Assembly (NCBI RefSeq): GCF_003248455.1
Contig: NZ_QFNM01000003.1
Span: forward strand, 77,754 to 141,753
Direction of reading: 5' to 3'
Source of the DNA: Brevundimonas sp.
Lineage (GTDB): Bacteria > Pseudomonadota > Alphaproteobacteria > Caulobacterales > Caulobacteraceae
Length of the DNA: 64,000 bases
The position numbers and the translations under genes are program-made. The notes under the pieces were generated by a model that saw only the letters and a list, made by a program, of their open reading frames with translations, searched no databases and was not told the origin of the DNA. Numbering within the stretch: the first letter of the stretch is position 1; every line of letters begins with the position of its first letter. This document shows, in pieces, positions 16,964 to 25,564 of the stretch.

Positions 16964-18270
16964 CTATCTGCGCTCCCGGCAGCGGCGCCCGGACCGAAGC
17001 GGGCGCGGAAATCGTCAAGACGGATGACGAAATCGTCGCTGGCGACGAAATCGGCGTCGGTCATCTGCGGCTGTTCATTGGGCTTGTAGCGGTGGGCGTA
17101 TTCTGGCTGGTCAGACGCATACTGACGATAGTGGGTCGAATAGGCGCGCACCCGCACCGTCGGCGTGTCGCCGGTGATGTCGAAGGTCATCAGCCGCATC
17201 CAGCCGTCGCCGATCCCCGGCGCGCGATCCGGCGCCAAGCCCGCGTCCAGCGCGGTCTGATTGCGGTCCTGATAGTCCGACAGCAACTGATAGACGGCGC
17301 CGCCCTGGCGGTTCGCGTCCGTGCGGAAGGCCTGGCCGTTGTGGTGGCCGCTCAGCACCATGAAAATCTGCGGATTGCGGGCGATCAGCTTGTCCCACAC
17401 CCCTTGGGCGTCGTTATCGAACGGGTCCAGCGCGTGCAGATCGACCACCGGATGGGCGCGGCGCTGACCGGTCTTGTCGATGAAATCATGGGTGGTGATC
17501 AGGGTCGGCAGGCCCGGATGGGCGTGGATGACCGTTTCGGCCCATTTCAGGCTGGCGTCAGACGGGGCCATCTGCAAGCCGACGTGCAGGAAGCGATAGC
17601 CGCCTGCCTCGAAAACCTGGGCGCTGTCGGCGCCGCCGTCGTGAGAGGCCACATACCAGGGGCGGTCCTTGAAGAACTTGGTTCCCGCACCGAAGGCCTG
17701 GTTCCAGGCGGTCAGGCCGCCGATGTGGATCATGCCCAGGCGGCGCAGGTCGCCGGGCGGCGCGGTCAGGTCCTGAGGCCACTGCTCTTCCCACCACTGA
17801 CCGTCGTAGTCGTGATTGCCCGACACGACCGAGAAGGGCAGGACGCCGTCGATGCGGTCGTATGCGGCGATGGACGCCGGAATCTCGACCGTCCGCACGC
17901 CCTCGGCCATCTTCTCCAGATTGGCGCCGCCAGGCGCCGGGCGTGGACGAAAGCCTCGCGCGGCATGCTCGGGGTCGATGGCCAGGACCGGGTGCTGCCA
18001 CACGTCGCCGACGGCGGTGGCGAAGACGATGTCGCCGCCGCGAGAGACCGCGTGGTCCGCGATGAACTGCAACTGTTCGGTCATCATGTCGCGCGCGTCG
18101 AAGGGAAAGCCCGCCGCGCGCTGATGGGTGAAGTCCGCATAGTTTTGGGTGTCGGGAATGACGGCGATGGTGAACCGGCCCGTCGCGGGCTGGGCCAGGG
18201 CTGCGCCCGAGGCCAGGGCGATCCCGCCCGCCAGAAGGGCGCAGGTCAGGCGTTTCCAAAGGGTTTGCAC
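16960..18270 (-). CDS. Exported calcineurin-like metallophosphoesterase
   Basis: The 436-residue protein has a signal peptide (residues ~1-26, ASGAALA-Q). Metal-binding motifs are in family order: IPDTQNY (first Asp), ATAVGDVW, VVSGNHDYDG, LITTHDF and VLSGHHNGQ. It is predicted to hydrolyse a phosphoester in the periplasm. It follows the TonB receptor gene by 58 bases and overlaps the PhoD gene, placing it in the middle of the phosphatase operon. Confidence 0.9.
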   Translation of the reverse strand: MQTLWKRLTCALLAGGIALASGAALAQPATGRFTIAVIPDTQNYADFTHQRAAGFPFDARDMMTEQLQFIADHAVSRGGDIVFATAVGDVWQHPVLAIDPEHAARGFRPRPAPGGANLEKMAEGVRTVEIPASIAAYDRIDGVLPFSVVSGNHDYDGQWWEEQWPQDLTAPPGDLRRLGMIHIGGLTAWNQAFGAGTKFFKDRPWYVASHDGGADSAQVFEAGGYRFLHVGLQMAPSDASLKWAETVIHAHPGLPTLITTHDFIDKTGQRRAHPVVDLHALDPFDNDAQGVWDKLIARNPQIFMVLSGHHNGQAFRTDANRQGGAVYQLLSDYQDRNQTALDAGLAPDRAPGIGDGWMRLMTFDITGDTPTVRVRAYSTHYRQYASDQPEYAHRYKPNEQPQMTDADFVASDDFVIRLDDFRARFGPGAAAGSADR

Positions 18271-18294
18271 GGCGTGTTCTCCCGGCGAAAGGAT

Positions 18295-18320
18295 GGGCTT
18301 CGGCCTGAAGACCGAAGCCC
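18295..18320 (-). other. 9-bp stem-loop between receptor and phosphatase genes
   Basis: GGGCTTCGG and CCGAAGCCC pair perfectly across an 8-base loop in the 58-base gap between the receptor stop (18329) and the phosphoesterase start (18270). There is no T run on the minus strand, so it probably allows read-through while stabilising the upstream receptor message. Confidence 0.5.
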
Positions 18321-18328
18321 GGGTTGGA

Positions 18329-20554
18329 TCAGTAACGATAGCTCAGGCGCACGCCCCAGGTGCGCGGTGGGTTGGGCGAGCCCGTCGCCGCTGAGATGAA
18401 GCGGTTGCGCGATTCCTCGGAGTAGGAATCCGTCAGATTGTTCACATAGACGCCGAACGCATAGTTCCCGTTCATCGGCCGCACCGTCACCCCGGCGTTG
18501 ACCAGCCAATAGGAGTCGATGATCGAGTTGGACGAGGTGGAGAACTTCTCGTCGCGGAAGGCGTAGTTGGTCTGGGCCTCCACGCCCCAGTCGCCCATCT
18601 GCCAGTCATAGGCGATCGAACCCTTGTAGTCCCATTTGGGGAAGGGCAGCCGCTCGCCGGCGCGGTCGCTGTAGACGATGGTGTTGTACTGGCCCGTCAC
18701 CGGGTCCTTGGCCGCCTCGGTCGCGGTGGCGTTGACGAAGAAGAACTCGTCGTATTCGCCGTATTTGTAGGCCAGGGCCTGGGTTATGGTCAGGTTGGGG
18801 ATGGGCCGCCACACCGCTTCGATCTCCGCGCCCTGGATGTGGGACTTGGGCACGTTGATCATCCGGCCCACGCGGCCGGTCTGGGTATAGAGCACGCCCT
18901 GAAGTTGCTGGTCGCGGTAGTCGTAGTAGAAGGCGGCGGCGTTGAATTGCAGTTTGCGGTCGAAGAAGCTGGACTTCACGCCGGTCTCATAGGCGATCAG
19001 TTCTTCGAACTTGAACGGCTCCAGCTGGTCCGGCAGGCCGCTGTTGTAGGTGGTGAAACCGCCCGACTTCACCCCGCGCGAGACGTTGGCGTAGGTCAGG
19101 ATGTCGTCACTGATCATGTATTCGACACCCAGTTTCCCGGTCCATTCGCGCATCGATTGAGACTTGGAGGCGGTGGCCCGGACCGAGGGGTTGGGGGCCA
19201 GGATCTCGGTCTTGAAGTCGTTCAACTCGCGGGTCTCGTCCTCGTAGCGCAGGCCGCCGACCAGGGTCAGGCGGTCTGTCAGCTTGTAGTCCAGATTGCC
19301 GAACACGCCGGTCGTCTCGACCTTCTGACCGTAGGTGGTGCTCATGTACGAGCCCAAATTCCGGGCTTGCGAGAAGTCGGAGTAGAAACCGCCGTCCACG
19401 CTTTCGTTGGAGTGATAGACGCCCGCCAGCCACTGGGCGCGACCGCCGGTCGGCGAGGCCAGGCGGACCTCCTGCGACGAGGTCTCGATGTCGTTGAAGA
19501 AGAAGGTGCCGGCCTCGTTGGACGCGGTGGCGTCCCAGTCGTTGAACTCGTTGCGGTCGAACGTCTCGTAGCTGGCGATGGCCGTCAGGGTCGCCCAGGT
19601 GAGGTCCTGGTTCAGGCGCAGGCTGACGCCCTTGCCCTCGTTGTCGCGGAATGGCTTGGCGTTCGGCGAGGTGCCGATAAGCTGGGCGAAATAGGGGCTG
19701 ATGCCCCAGCCGGTGATGCGGTGAGACGTATCGATCGGATAGACCCGGCCGCCGCTCGAGGTGAAGGGGCTGGTGATCAGGCGCAGGCCCCGGCCATCCG
19801 ACTGGTCGCGGCTGTAGTGCAGGTTCAGGTCGATGTCGGTCTGGGCCGTCGGGGTCCAGTTGACGCGCAGGCGGGCGGCCTTGGTGTCCTTGTCGCCCAG
19901 ACGTTCGCCAGTGTCGCGATTGTACTGCCAGGCGCCGCCCGATTCCGCCGCCACTGACAGACGCGCCGTCAGGTTTTCGGCGACCGGGCCAGACAGGTAA
20001 CCCTCCAGCTTGGCCGCGTCATAGCTGCCGTAGCTAAGGTTCAGGCCGGCGGCGACATGGTCCGTCGGGGCGTTGGTGATGACGCTGACGGCGCCGCCGG
20101 TGGTGTTTCGGCCGTAAAGCGTGCCCTGCGGCCCGCGCAGCACCTCAATGCGGGCGATGTCGTACAGCAGGCCTTGCGTCATGACGCCGTAAGGATAGGC
20201 GACCTCGTCGACGTAGATTCCCACGGTCGAGGTGTTGTTGGCGGCGTAGTCGGTCAGGCCGACGCCGCGAATGCGGAATTGCGGTTGGCCGCCGCCCAGC
20301 TGGCTATCGACCTCCAGGCTAGGAACCGTGTTCTCCAGGTCGTTGACGGTCTGGATGTTGCGGTCGTCCAACGCCTCGCCAGAGATGACGGTCAGGGCCA
20401 GGCCGACCTTCTGAGAGGATTCGGCGCGGCGCTGGGCCGTGACGATGACGTCGTCGACCGATGCGGTCGCGGCCTCGGACTGGGTTTGAGCGAAGGCGGG
20501 CATGGCCGCCATGGCCAGGACGACGCCGGAAGCGCCGAGAAGAAGACGTTGCAT
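18329..20554 (-). CDS. TonB-dependent receptor (741 aa)
   Basis: Signal peptide (PAFAQ near residue 23), TonB-box-like DDVIVTAQRR at ~35, plug motifs (FRIRGVGLTDYA, VGIYVDEV, VLRGPQGTLYGRNTTGGAVSV) and a barrel ending LSYRY. It belongs to the 700-800-residue receptors common in Caulobacterales and sphingomonads and has no STN domain. It heads the run of phosphatase genes on the minus strand, so it probably carries a phosphate-ester or related nutrient across the outer membrane. The gap upstream (20555-20822) would hold its promoter. Confidence 0.9.
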   Translation of the reverse strand: MQRLLLGASGVVLAMAAMPAFAQTQSEAATASVDDVIVTAQRRAESSQKVGLALTVISGEALDDRNIQTVNDLENTVPSLEVDSQLGGGQPQFRIRGVGLTDYAANNTSTVGIYVDEVAYPYGVMTQGLLYDIARIEVLRGPQGTLYGRNTTGGAVSVITNAPTDHVAAGLNLSYGSYDAAKLEGYLSGPVAENLTARLSVAAESGGAWQYNRDTGERLGDKDTKAARLRVNWTPTAQTDIDLNLHYSRDQSDGRGLRLITSPFTSSGGRVYPIDTSHRITGWGISPYFAQLIGTSPNAKPFRDNEGKGVSLRLNQDLTWATLTAIASYETFDRNEFNDWDATASNEAGTFFFNDIETSSQEVRLASPTGGRAQWLAGVYHSNESVDGGFYSDFSQARNLGSYMSTTYGQKVETTGVFGNLDYKLTDRLTLVGGLRYEDETRELNDFKTEILAPNPSVRATASKSQSMREWTGKLGVEYMISDDILTYANVSRGVKSGGFTTYNSGLPDQLEPFKFEELIAYETGVKSSFFDRKLQFNAAAFYYDYRDQQLQGVLYTQTGRVGRMINVPKSHIQGAEIEAVWRPIPNLTITQALAYKYGEYDEFFFVNATATEAAKDPVTGQYNTIVYSDRAGERLPFPKWDYKGSIAYDWQMGDWGVEAQTNYAFRDEKFSTSSNSIIDSYWLVNAGVTVRPMNGNYAFGVYVNNLTDSYSEESRNRFISAATGSPNPPRTWGVRLSYRY

Positions 20555-20822
20555 GTTCGATCCTTCGGGCGACGCGCGGGGAACCCCCTCCCTCGCGCGC
20601 CGAAGCGTTGCTGGGCATTGCCGAACAGGTGTCTCTCACATCGCGGCGGGCGAGCACGGGCGCAGGGGAAGAACGCCAAGGCCGCTGATCGCCGCGTCAG
20701 AAAAACAACTGTTCGACAACAATGGGCCATTAGGCCGCAGGCGCTATGCTTTTGTGACGCTTATCAGAACTGTTTCTGTCAAGGACAGCTGCCGAATGGG
20801 GCGCTCTAGGGTAACGGGTGTT
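20555..20822. promoter_or_regulatory. Leader/promoter region of the receptor-phosphatase operon
   Basis: The 268 bases before the receptor gene carry AT-rich sequence unusual for this GC-rich window. On the minus strand a TTGACA lies near 20783, within CTGTCCTTGACAGAAACAG, and a TGTTCGACAACA-type imperfect palindrome lies near 20710-20722, a possible operator for the TetR-type protein encoded just upstream. None of these is proven. Confidence 0.35.
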
Positions 20823-22076
20823 CTATCGCGCTCGGCGCGCAACGAGTTTGGTTGCCGCCGCCTGGAGTTCGGCGGACGTGACCTCTTGGCCCGTCGCGGC
20901 GGCGGTCAAGGCGCTGCCTTTGACCCACAGGGCGAAACGGGTCGCCGCAAGGCGCGTCAGGTCGAAGTCGACGGGCCACACACCCTCGCTGTTGTAATAG
21001 GTGCCGCCGCCCTCGGGACCGCGCAGCAGCATGACGAGGTCCTGCAATGAAGGATCGCGACGGGCCTCGATGCATATGCTTGCGATCAAACGTGCGTAGC
21101 GAACGTAGAAACCCTCGCCGTTTGGCCCGATCGCGAGGGTCGGCGCCATGATGCGCGACCAGCTGTCCAGATCGGCGACCGCGGGGTCGCCTTCAGGGCG
21201 CTGGCCCGCCAGATAGCGCGGCATGTCGCGAAACACGCTGTGCCAGATCGCATCCAGAACGAAGCGTCGCATATCCGGCCAGTGATAGGCGATGGTCGAG
21301 GTGGACGTGCCGGCGACGACGCTGACCGAGCGATTGGTGATCGCCGTCACGCCGCGTGCGAGAATCTGATCGGCGGCGATATCCAGAAGCTTCAGCCGCA
21401 TGGAGTCCGACGCCAAGCCCGCGGCAGGCGCCTGGGGCAGAACCAGATTTTCGCGGTACCAGAAGGTGACGGTCGCGGGTCCATCCCTCTGGCCCAGCGC
21501 ATGGTCTATCAGGCCCGCCAATCCCTCCGCCAGGATGAGGTCGTAGTCGGCGCGCCCCAGGAGCGCGCCGGCATAGAACTGTTCCATCGTCAGCATCCCG
21601 ACCAGAGGCTCCGCGACCCGAGCCAGCCGGTCGTCGACGGCCAGATGGCTGCGCCAAGCCTCGCGCCGAAGCGCATCCCATCGCACCAGCAGGTCGCGAC
21701 GCGCCGTGTCCGGCTCGGCGTCGAGCAGCAACGATTCCCAAATGCGCACAAAACCGGCGTCGGAGGCGGCGCGGAGACGCAGATAGTGCTGGATCAGACT
21801 CAGCAGATTATCGCGTGCGAGGGTAAGGCCGGATACGGCGTTGAAGAACCGGGCGTGGAACGCCGCGTCCAGCCGCATGGCTTCCTCGCCCACAGCCTGA
21901 ACCAGCCCCGACTTGGCGCCGAACAGATTGACGATGACGGTGGTGCTCTTGCCCAGGGCCTGCGCCAGATCGCGCAGCGTCAGACTATGCAGCCCATTTG
22001 CCGCGGCCTGAGCGATCGCCGCATCGACGACCTGTTGGGCGTCGACCGAGCGGCTTGTCGTCTGGATTTGGAGCAT
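20823..22076 (-). CDS. Tandem double-TetR transcriptional regulator
   Basis: The 417-residue protein contains two TetR-type DNA-binding domains in one chain. The first is at residues ~10-55 (VVDAAIAQAAANGLHSLTL, LAQALGKSTTVIVNLFGAK) and the second at ~225-275 (LKLLDIAADQILARGV, VAGTSTSTIAYHW), each followed by a helical ligand-binding-like region. Ordinary TetR proteins are ~200 residues. ATG 22076 is preferred to GTG 22097 because GAGG lies four bases before it. It lies between a receptor gene downstream (the phosphatase operon) and another upstream and could control either. Confidence 0.8.
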   Translation of the reverse strand: MLQIQTTSRSVDAQQVVDAAIAQAAANGLHSLTLRDLAQALGKSTTVIVNLFGAKSGLVQAVGEEAMRLDAAFHARFFNAVSGLTLARDNLLSLIQHYLRLRAASDAGFVRIWESLLLDAEPDTARRDLLVRWDALRREAWRSHLAVDDRLARVAEPLVGMLTMEQFYAGALLGRADYDLILAEGLAGLIDHALGQRDGPATVTFWYRENLVLPQAPAAGLASDSMRLKLLDIAADQILARGVTAITNRSVSVVAGTSTSTIAYHWPDMRRFVLDAIWHSVFRDMPRYLAGQRPEGDPAVADLDSWSRIMAPTLAIGPNGEGFYVRYARLIASICIEARRDPSLQDLVMLLRGPEGGGTYYNSEGVWPVDFDLTRLAATRFALWVKGSALTAAATGQEVTSAELQAAATKLVARRAR

Positions 22077-22343
22077 GGGCCTCAATGCAGCGACCACGGC
22101 CGGCTGTCGAGGGCGCGAATGCGTGTTCGCCGGCGAACCAACCGGGGCGGAAACGGCAGAGGCCCGCCTCGCTTCAGAGGTTGGTCACACGTCGAGAGCC
22201 GCGACGTTGGCGCTGACCCTGATGCCCAGGCTGGAGCGCCGGTCGGCTCGTGGGTCCTATTGGACGGGAACGGCGTCCTCGCAAGGGTCAGCAGCCGGGT
22301 CTAGATTGGGGGCCGAGCCCGCAAGTCCTGCGTCGGCGGCGTC

Positions 22344-24998
22344 TCAAAGGCGGAAGCGCAAGGCCAGCGAGTAGAGCGTCTCTTCCCGGCGGACGTCGCG
22401 GGGATAGACGCCGTCGCCGTAGTCGAAGAAGGATCGAAACGGTTCGCCTAGCAGGTTGGAAGCATCGAAGGCGATCGTGACCCGCTGGGTCGGCGAGTAA
22501 CTCGCCGAAAAATCGAGCCGTTTCACGTCGTCCACATATTCGCCGGCCACGCCGTTCCCGTATTTGGTGCGGACATTGTAGGCGAGGCGGGCGTTGAACG
22601 GGCCGTTCTCGTACATGCCGACGACGTTGTACGAATACTTCGACACGAACTGCAGGTCGCCGTCGATGGCCGTGCCATTCAGCTGGAGGCCGAAATGACG
22701 CGCCCAGCCGGGCGCGAACTCGTAGTCGAGGAAGGTGGTGAAGGCCGCCTCGACCCCCTGCAGCACGGCGGCGTCCAAGTTCTGGGGCCGGGTGATGCGC
22801 AGGTCGCCATAGACCGGATCGACCACATCGACCGTCTCGTTGACGATGAAGCCGTCGATCTCGCGCCGGAAGACGCCCAGGGTCGCCCAGCCGCTGTCGG
22901 AGAAATAGTACTCCACTGTGGCGTCGTAGTTGGCGGACTTGATCGGCTGCAGGTCGATGTTCCCGCCGCTGGCGGTGCGCAGGCCCGACGAGTCCGGGTT
23001 GGGCGAGACGAACAGGCCAGGATTCAGCTGACCGAAGGCCGGGCGGGTGCGGGTCTGATTGGCGGCGAGGCGGAGTTGCACAGCGTCGCTGAGCGGGAAT
23101 TTCACGTTCAGGCTGGGCAGAAGGTCGGTGTAGCGGCTGGTGCGCTGGACCGGGGTGAAGACTTCGGCGCCCCCGGCGGTGTCGCGGGTCGTGCCGTCGA
23201 CGGCGACCTCGGTGGCGACGATGCGCAGGCCGGCGTCGCCCTCGACCGGCAGGCCGAACAGGGTGAAGGCGAAGTCGGTCTGGCCATAGCCGGTCCAGGC
23301 CTTTTCGTTCGCTTCGAAGGCCTGTTCGGGAATGACCGGCGGGTCGCCGGGCGCGAAGCCGGCGATGGCGCGCAACTGTTCGATATTGTCGCGCAGGCTG
23401 TCGTAGGTCGGAACCACCCAGGTCCGCATCGTCTGAACGTCGCTGCCGTTGAAGCCTTCAGGAGCCAGGGTCAGTTCGACCGGCATGTCCGCCAGCGGAA
23501 TACGCCGATCCTCCTGGTTCAGATAGCGTTCCCCGTTCTCGTAGGATGCGTTGCGGTCGACGTAGCGGACGCCGAACCGGGTTTCGGGGAACAGGCTGGA
23601 GCCGGTGTCGAGCTTCAGGTCGATCCGGGCCTGGACATCGTCGCCCCGGCCCTGGAACCGCCGGTCGAACAGGCCCCGATAGATGAAGTTGGCCGGATTT
23701 GCGGTGTCGAAGTCGCGGAAGGAGAACTCCAACCCGCCGTCTTCGCGCGGCACGTCGAAGTCGATGTCGGCGATCGGCGTGGAGGCGAAGGCTGTGTCCA
23801 GATTGTGGATGGAGTTGGTGTAGGTGGTGTCGGTCCGCGCCAGATCGAACGACCATTCGGCGGGCCCGGCCGTGTAGACACCGCCGATGGCGTATTGCCA
23901 GGTGTCGGTCTTGCCGAAGGCGGCGCTCTGGAACTGTTCGGGACGCAGGCCGTCGGCGGCGGTCAGGCTCTGGACATCGCCGCCCGGGCGCAGGACGACG
24001 TTTTCGAAGCGGGTGCCCTCTGCGTACAGGGGCGTGATGAACTGGCGATCGTAGATCTCGCCGCGATAGCCCTGATAGAGGCCGTCGAAATAGAATTCCA
24101 GATCGTCGCTGGGCCGCCATTGCAGGGCGATGTTGGCCGAGGGCCGCCAGCGGTCGCCGGCGCCGTAGAAGACGCCGACCGCGTCGGGGAAGCGGACCCC
24201 GGCCAAGGCGGGATCGGCGGTCTGGTCGGCGATGGTTCCGACCACCCCGGAATCCCAGCGCACGGAATCGAGGTAGCGCAGGCTGGTGTAGGACAGGTTC
24301 ACCAAGGCTCCGACCTCGCCGACAGGGGTGGTCCAGCGGTTGCTGACCAGGATGTCGCCGTTGGGGTCGTATCGTTCGGACTGGGTGGCGTAGGTTCCGC
24401 GCACTGAACCGGCGATCTCGAGCCCGTCGAAATCGAACGGGCGGCGCGAGCGGACGTTGATCAGGCCGGCGATGCCGCTTTCAAGCCGCCAGGCGGAGGA
24501 GGACTTGAAGACCTCCAGCGCGGCGACGGAAGCCGCTGGAAAGTCCTGAAGCGCCACGCCGCGGCCTTCGGCGGTGAAGATGTCGCGGCCGTTGTAGGTG
24601 GTGGAGACGTCGGGCAGGCCGCGGACCAGGACGCGCGCCGCCTCGCCGCCGCCGCGCTCGACCTGGACGCCGGTGACGCGGGCCAGGGATTCGGAGGCGT
24701 TGCTGTCGGGCAGTTTGCCGATGTCCTCGGCGACGACGACATCGACGACCTCGTCGGCGTTGCGCTTGATGTTGCGAGCCGTCGTCAGACTGTCCCGCGA
24801 GCCCGTCACGACGACATCGGCGACGCGTCTAGGAGTCCTTGCCTGGGCGGGGGACGTTATCGAAACCCTTCGCTCGACCTCTGTTTCGTTCTCTGGAACT
24901 TGGGATGAGCTTTCCGCATTCTGACCCAGTGCGGCGTGCGGTAGAAATAGAGGGCTGAAGGCGGCTGAACAACAGAACAGCAGGCGGCGAAATGACAT
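22344..24998 (-). CDS. TonB-dependent receptor (884 aa)
   Basis: Signal peptide with a short Cys pair (LLFCCSAAF) ending near HAALG-Q, TonB-box-like VADVVVTGSRD at ~58, plug motifs (VVAEDIGKLPDSNASESLA, VTGVQVERG, VLVRGLPDVSTTYNGRDI) and a barrel ending ALRFRL. The family is the large Caulobacter-type receptor without STN. ATG 24998 is chosen because it begins the signal peptide and has AGGGGAA before it; the frame extends upstream without protein character. The C-terminal residue is Leu rather than the usual Phe. No neighbouring enzyme hints at the ligand. Confidence 0.88.
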   Translation of the reverse strand: MSFRRLLFCCSAAFSPLFLPHAALGQNAESSSQVPENETEVERRVSITSPAQARTPRRVADVVVTGSRDSLTTARNIKRNADEVVDVVVAEDIGKLPDSNASESLARVTGVQVERGGGEAARVLVRGLPDVSTTYNGRDIFTAEGRGVALQDFPAASVAALEVFKSSSAWRLESGIAGLINVRSRRPFDFDGLEIAGSVRGTYATQSERYDPNGDILVSNRWTTPVGEVGALVNLSYTSLRYLDSVRWDSGVVGTIADQTADPALAGVRFPDAVGVFYGAGDRWRPSANIALQWRPSDDLEFYFDGLYQGYRGEIYDRQFITPLYAEGTRFENVVLRPGGDVQSLTAADGLRPEQFQSAAFGKTDTWQYAIGGVYTAGPAEWSFDLARTDTTYTNSIHNLDTAFASTPIADIDFDVPREDGGLEFSFRDFDTANPANFIYRGLFDRRFQGRGDDVQARIDLKLDTGSSLFPETRFGVRYVDRNASYENGERYLNQEDRRIPLADMPVELTLAPEGFNGSDVQTMRTWVVPTYDSLRDNIEQLRAIAGFAPGDPPVIPEQAFEANEKAWTGYGQTDFAFTLFGLPVEGDAGLRIVATEVAVDGTTRDTAGGAEVFTPVQRTSRYTDLLPSLNVKFPLSDAVQLRLAANQTRTRPAFGQLNPGLFVSPNPDSSGLRTASGGNIDLQPIKSANYDATVEYYFSDSGWATLGVFRREIDGFIVNETVDVVDPVYGDLRITRPQNLDAAVLQGVEAAFTTFLDYEFAPGWARHFGLQLNGTAIDGDLQFVSKYSYNVVGMYENGPFNARLAYNVRTKYGNGVAGEYVDDVKRLDFSASYSPTQRVTIAFDASNLLGEPFRSFFDYGDGVYPRDVRREETLYSLALRFRL

Positions 24999-25264
24999 AT
25001 TTCCCCTAGGCGTAGCGTAACGATAACGACTTAAGTCATCGTGCAGCGGCGTCGTTCCATCGAAAATCGCCGTTGTGTTTACAATGTCGGAAAGATGTTC
25101 TGATTGGGACTGAAATGTGGGCAATATTCTTCTAGGATTGTTGGTGTTCTTCCCATTCTCATCGGCGTCACCTCTGCGCCTAACGCTGGTTGGATTCTCG
25201 TATAAGTTGTCCGAGTGATCCGTCGGTGGTGTCACCCTGAACTTGTGGCGATCGGGCAGGGGCG
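24999..25264. promoter_or_regulatory. AT-rich leader of the 884-aa receptor gene
   Basis: About 265 bases upstream of the receptor start, with lower GC than the surroundings (for example the stretch 25075-25150). It must hold the receptor's promoter on the minus strand. I see no clear operator; it merges into IS6 remnant sequence at its right end. Confidence 0.35.
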
Positions 25265-25541
25265 GGTCATGTGGGGCTCACCGCCTCCGGGAAGCGTCAG
25301 GCGATCAGCGGCCCAACTCTCGGGCCCGGCATCTGATCGTTTCGTAGCTGGCTTCAATTCAGCGCGGAGCGAGCCATTCCCCACGTCGCGCAAGCTCAGG
25401 CCGAAGCGGAAATAGAGCCATGCCGCGTGGCGAATGACGCCCGCGGGAATCGATGGTGCTGAGCGAGGAGGCTTGAAAAGCCTCCTCGCTCAGCCTTGTA
25501 CGCCCGCCTTCAGTAGGGACAGGTTTGCGTTAGACCAACGG
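25265..25541 (-). mobile_element. IS6-family remnant, N-terminal part of transposase
   Basis: On the minus strand the helix-turn-helix part of an IS6 transposase is readable (GVIRHAAWLYFRFGLSLRDVG, then after a frameshift a SYETIRCWA-like stretch). The right inverted repeat is recognisable at 25527-25541 (CCGTTGGTCTAACGC inward, 12 of 15 matching the intact copy). Frameshifts and loss of everything after ~residue 65 make it inactive. It holds the transposase half missing from the remnant at 3417-3707, in the same orientation. Confidence 0.7.
25458..25494. repeat. Perfect 17-bp inverted repeat with 3-base loop
   Basis: GCTGAGCGAGGAGGCTT is followed by GAA and its exact reverse complement. It lies in the IS6 remnant, about 70 bases after the stop of the CocE-type hydrolase gene, so it may act as that gene's transcription stop even though no T run follows on either strand. 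Confidence 0.7.
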
Positions 25542-25564
25542 CATCAGCTTAAGGGGGCGCAGGG

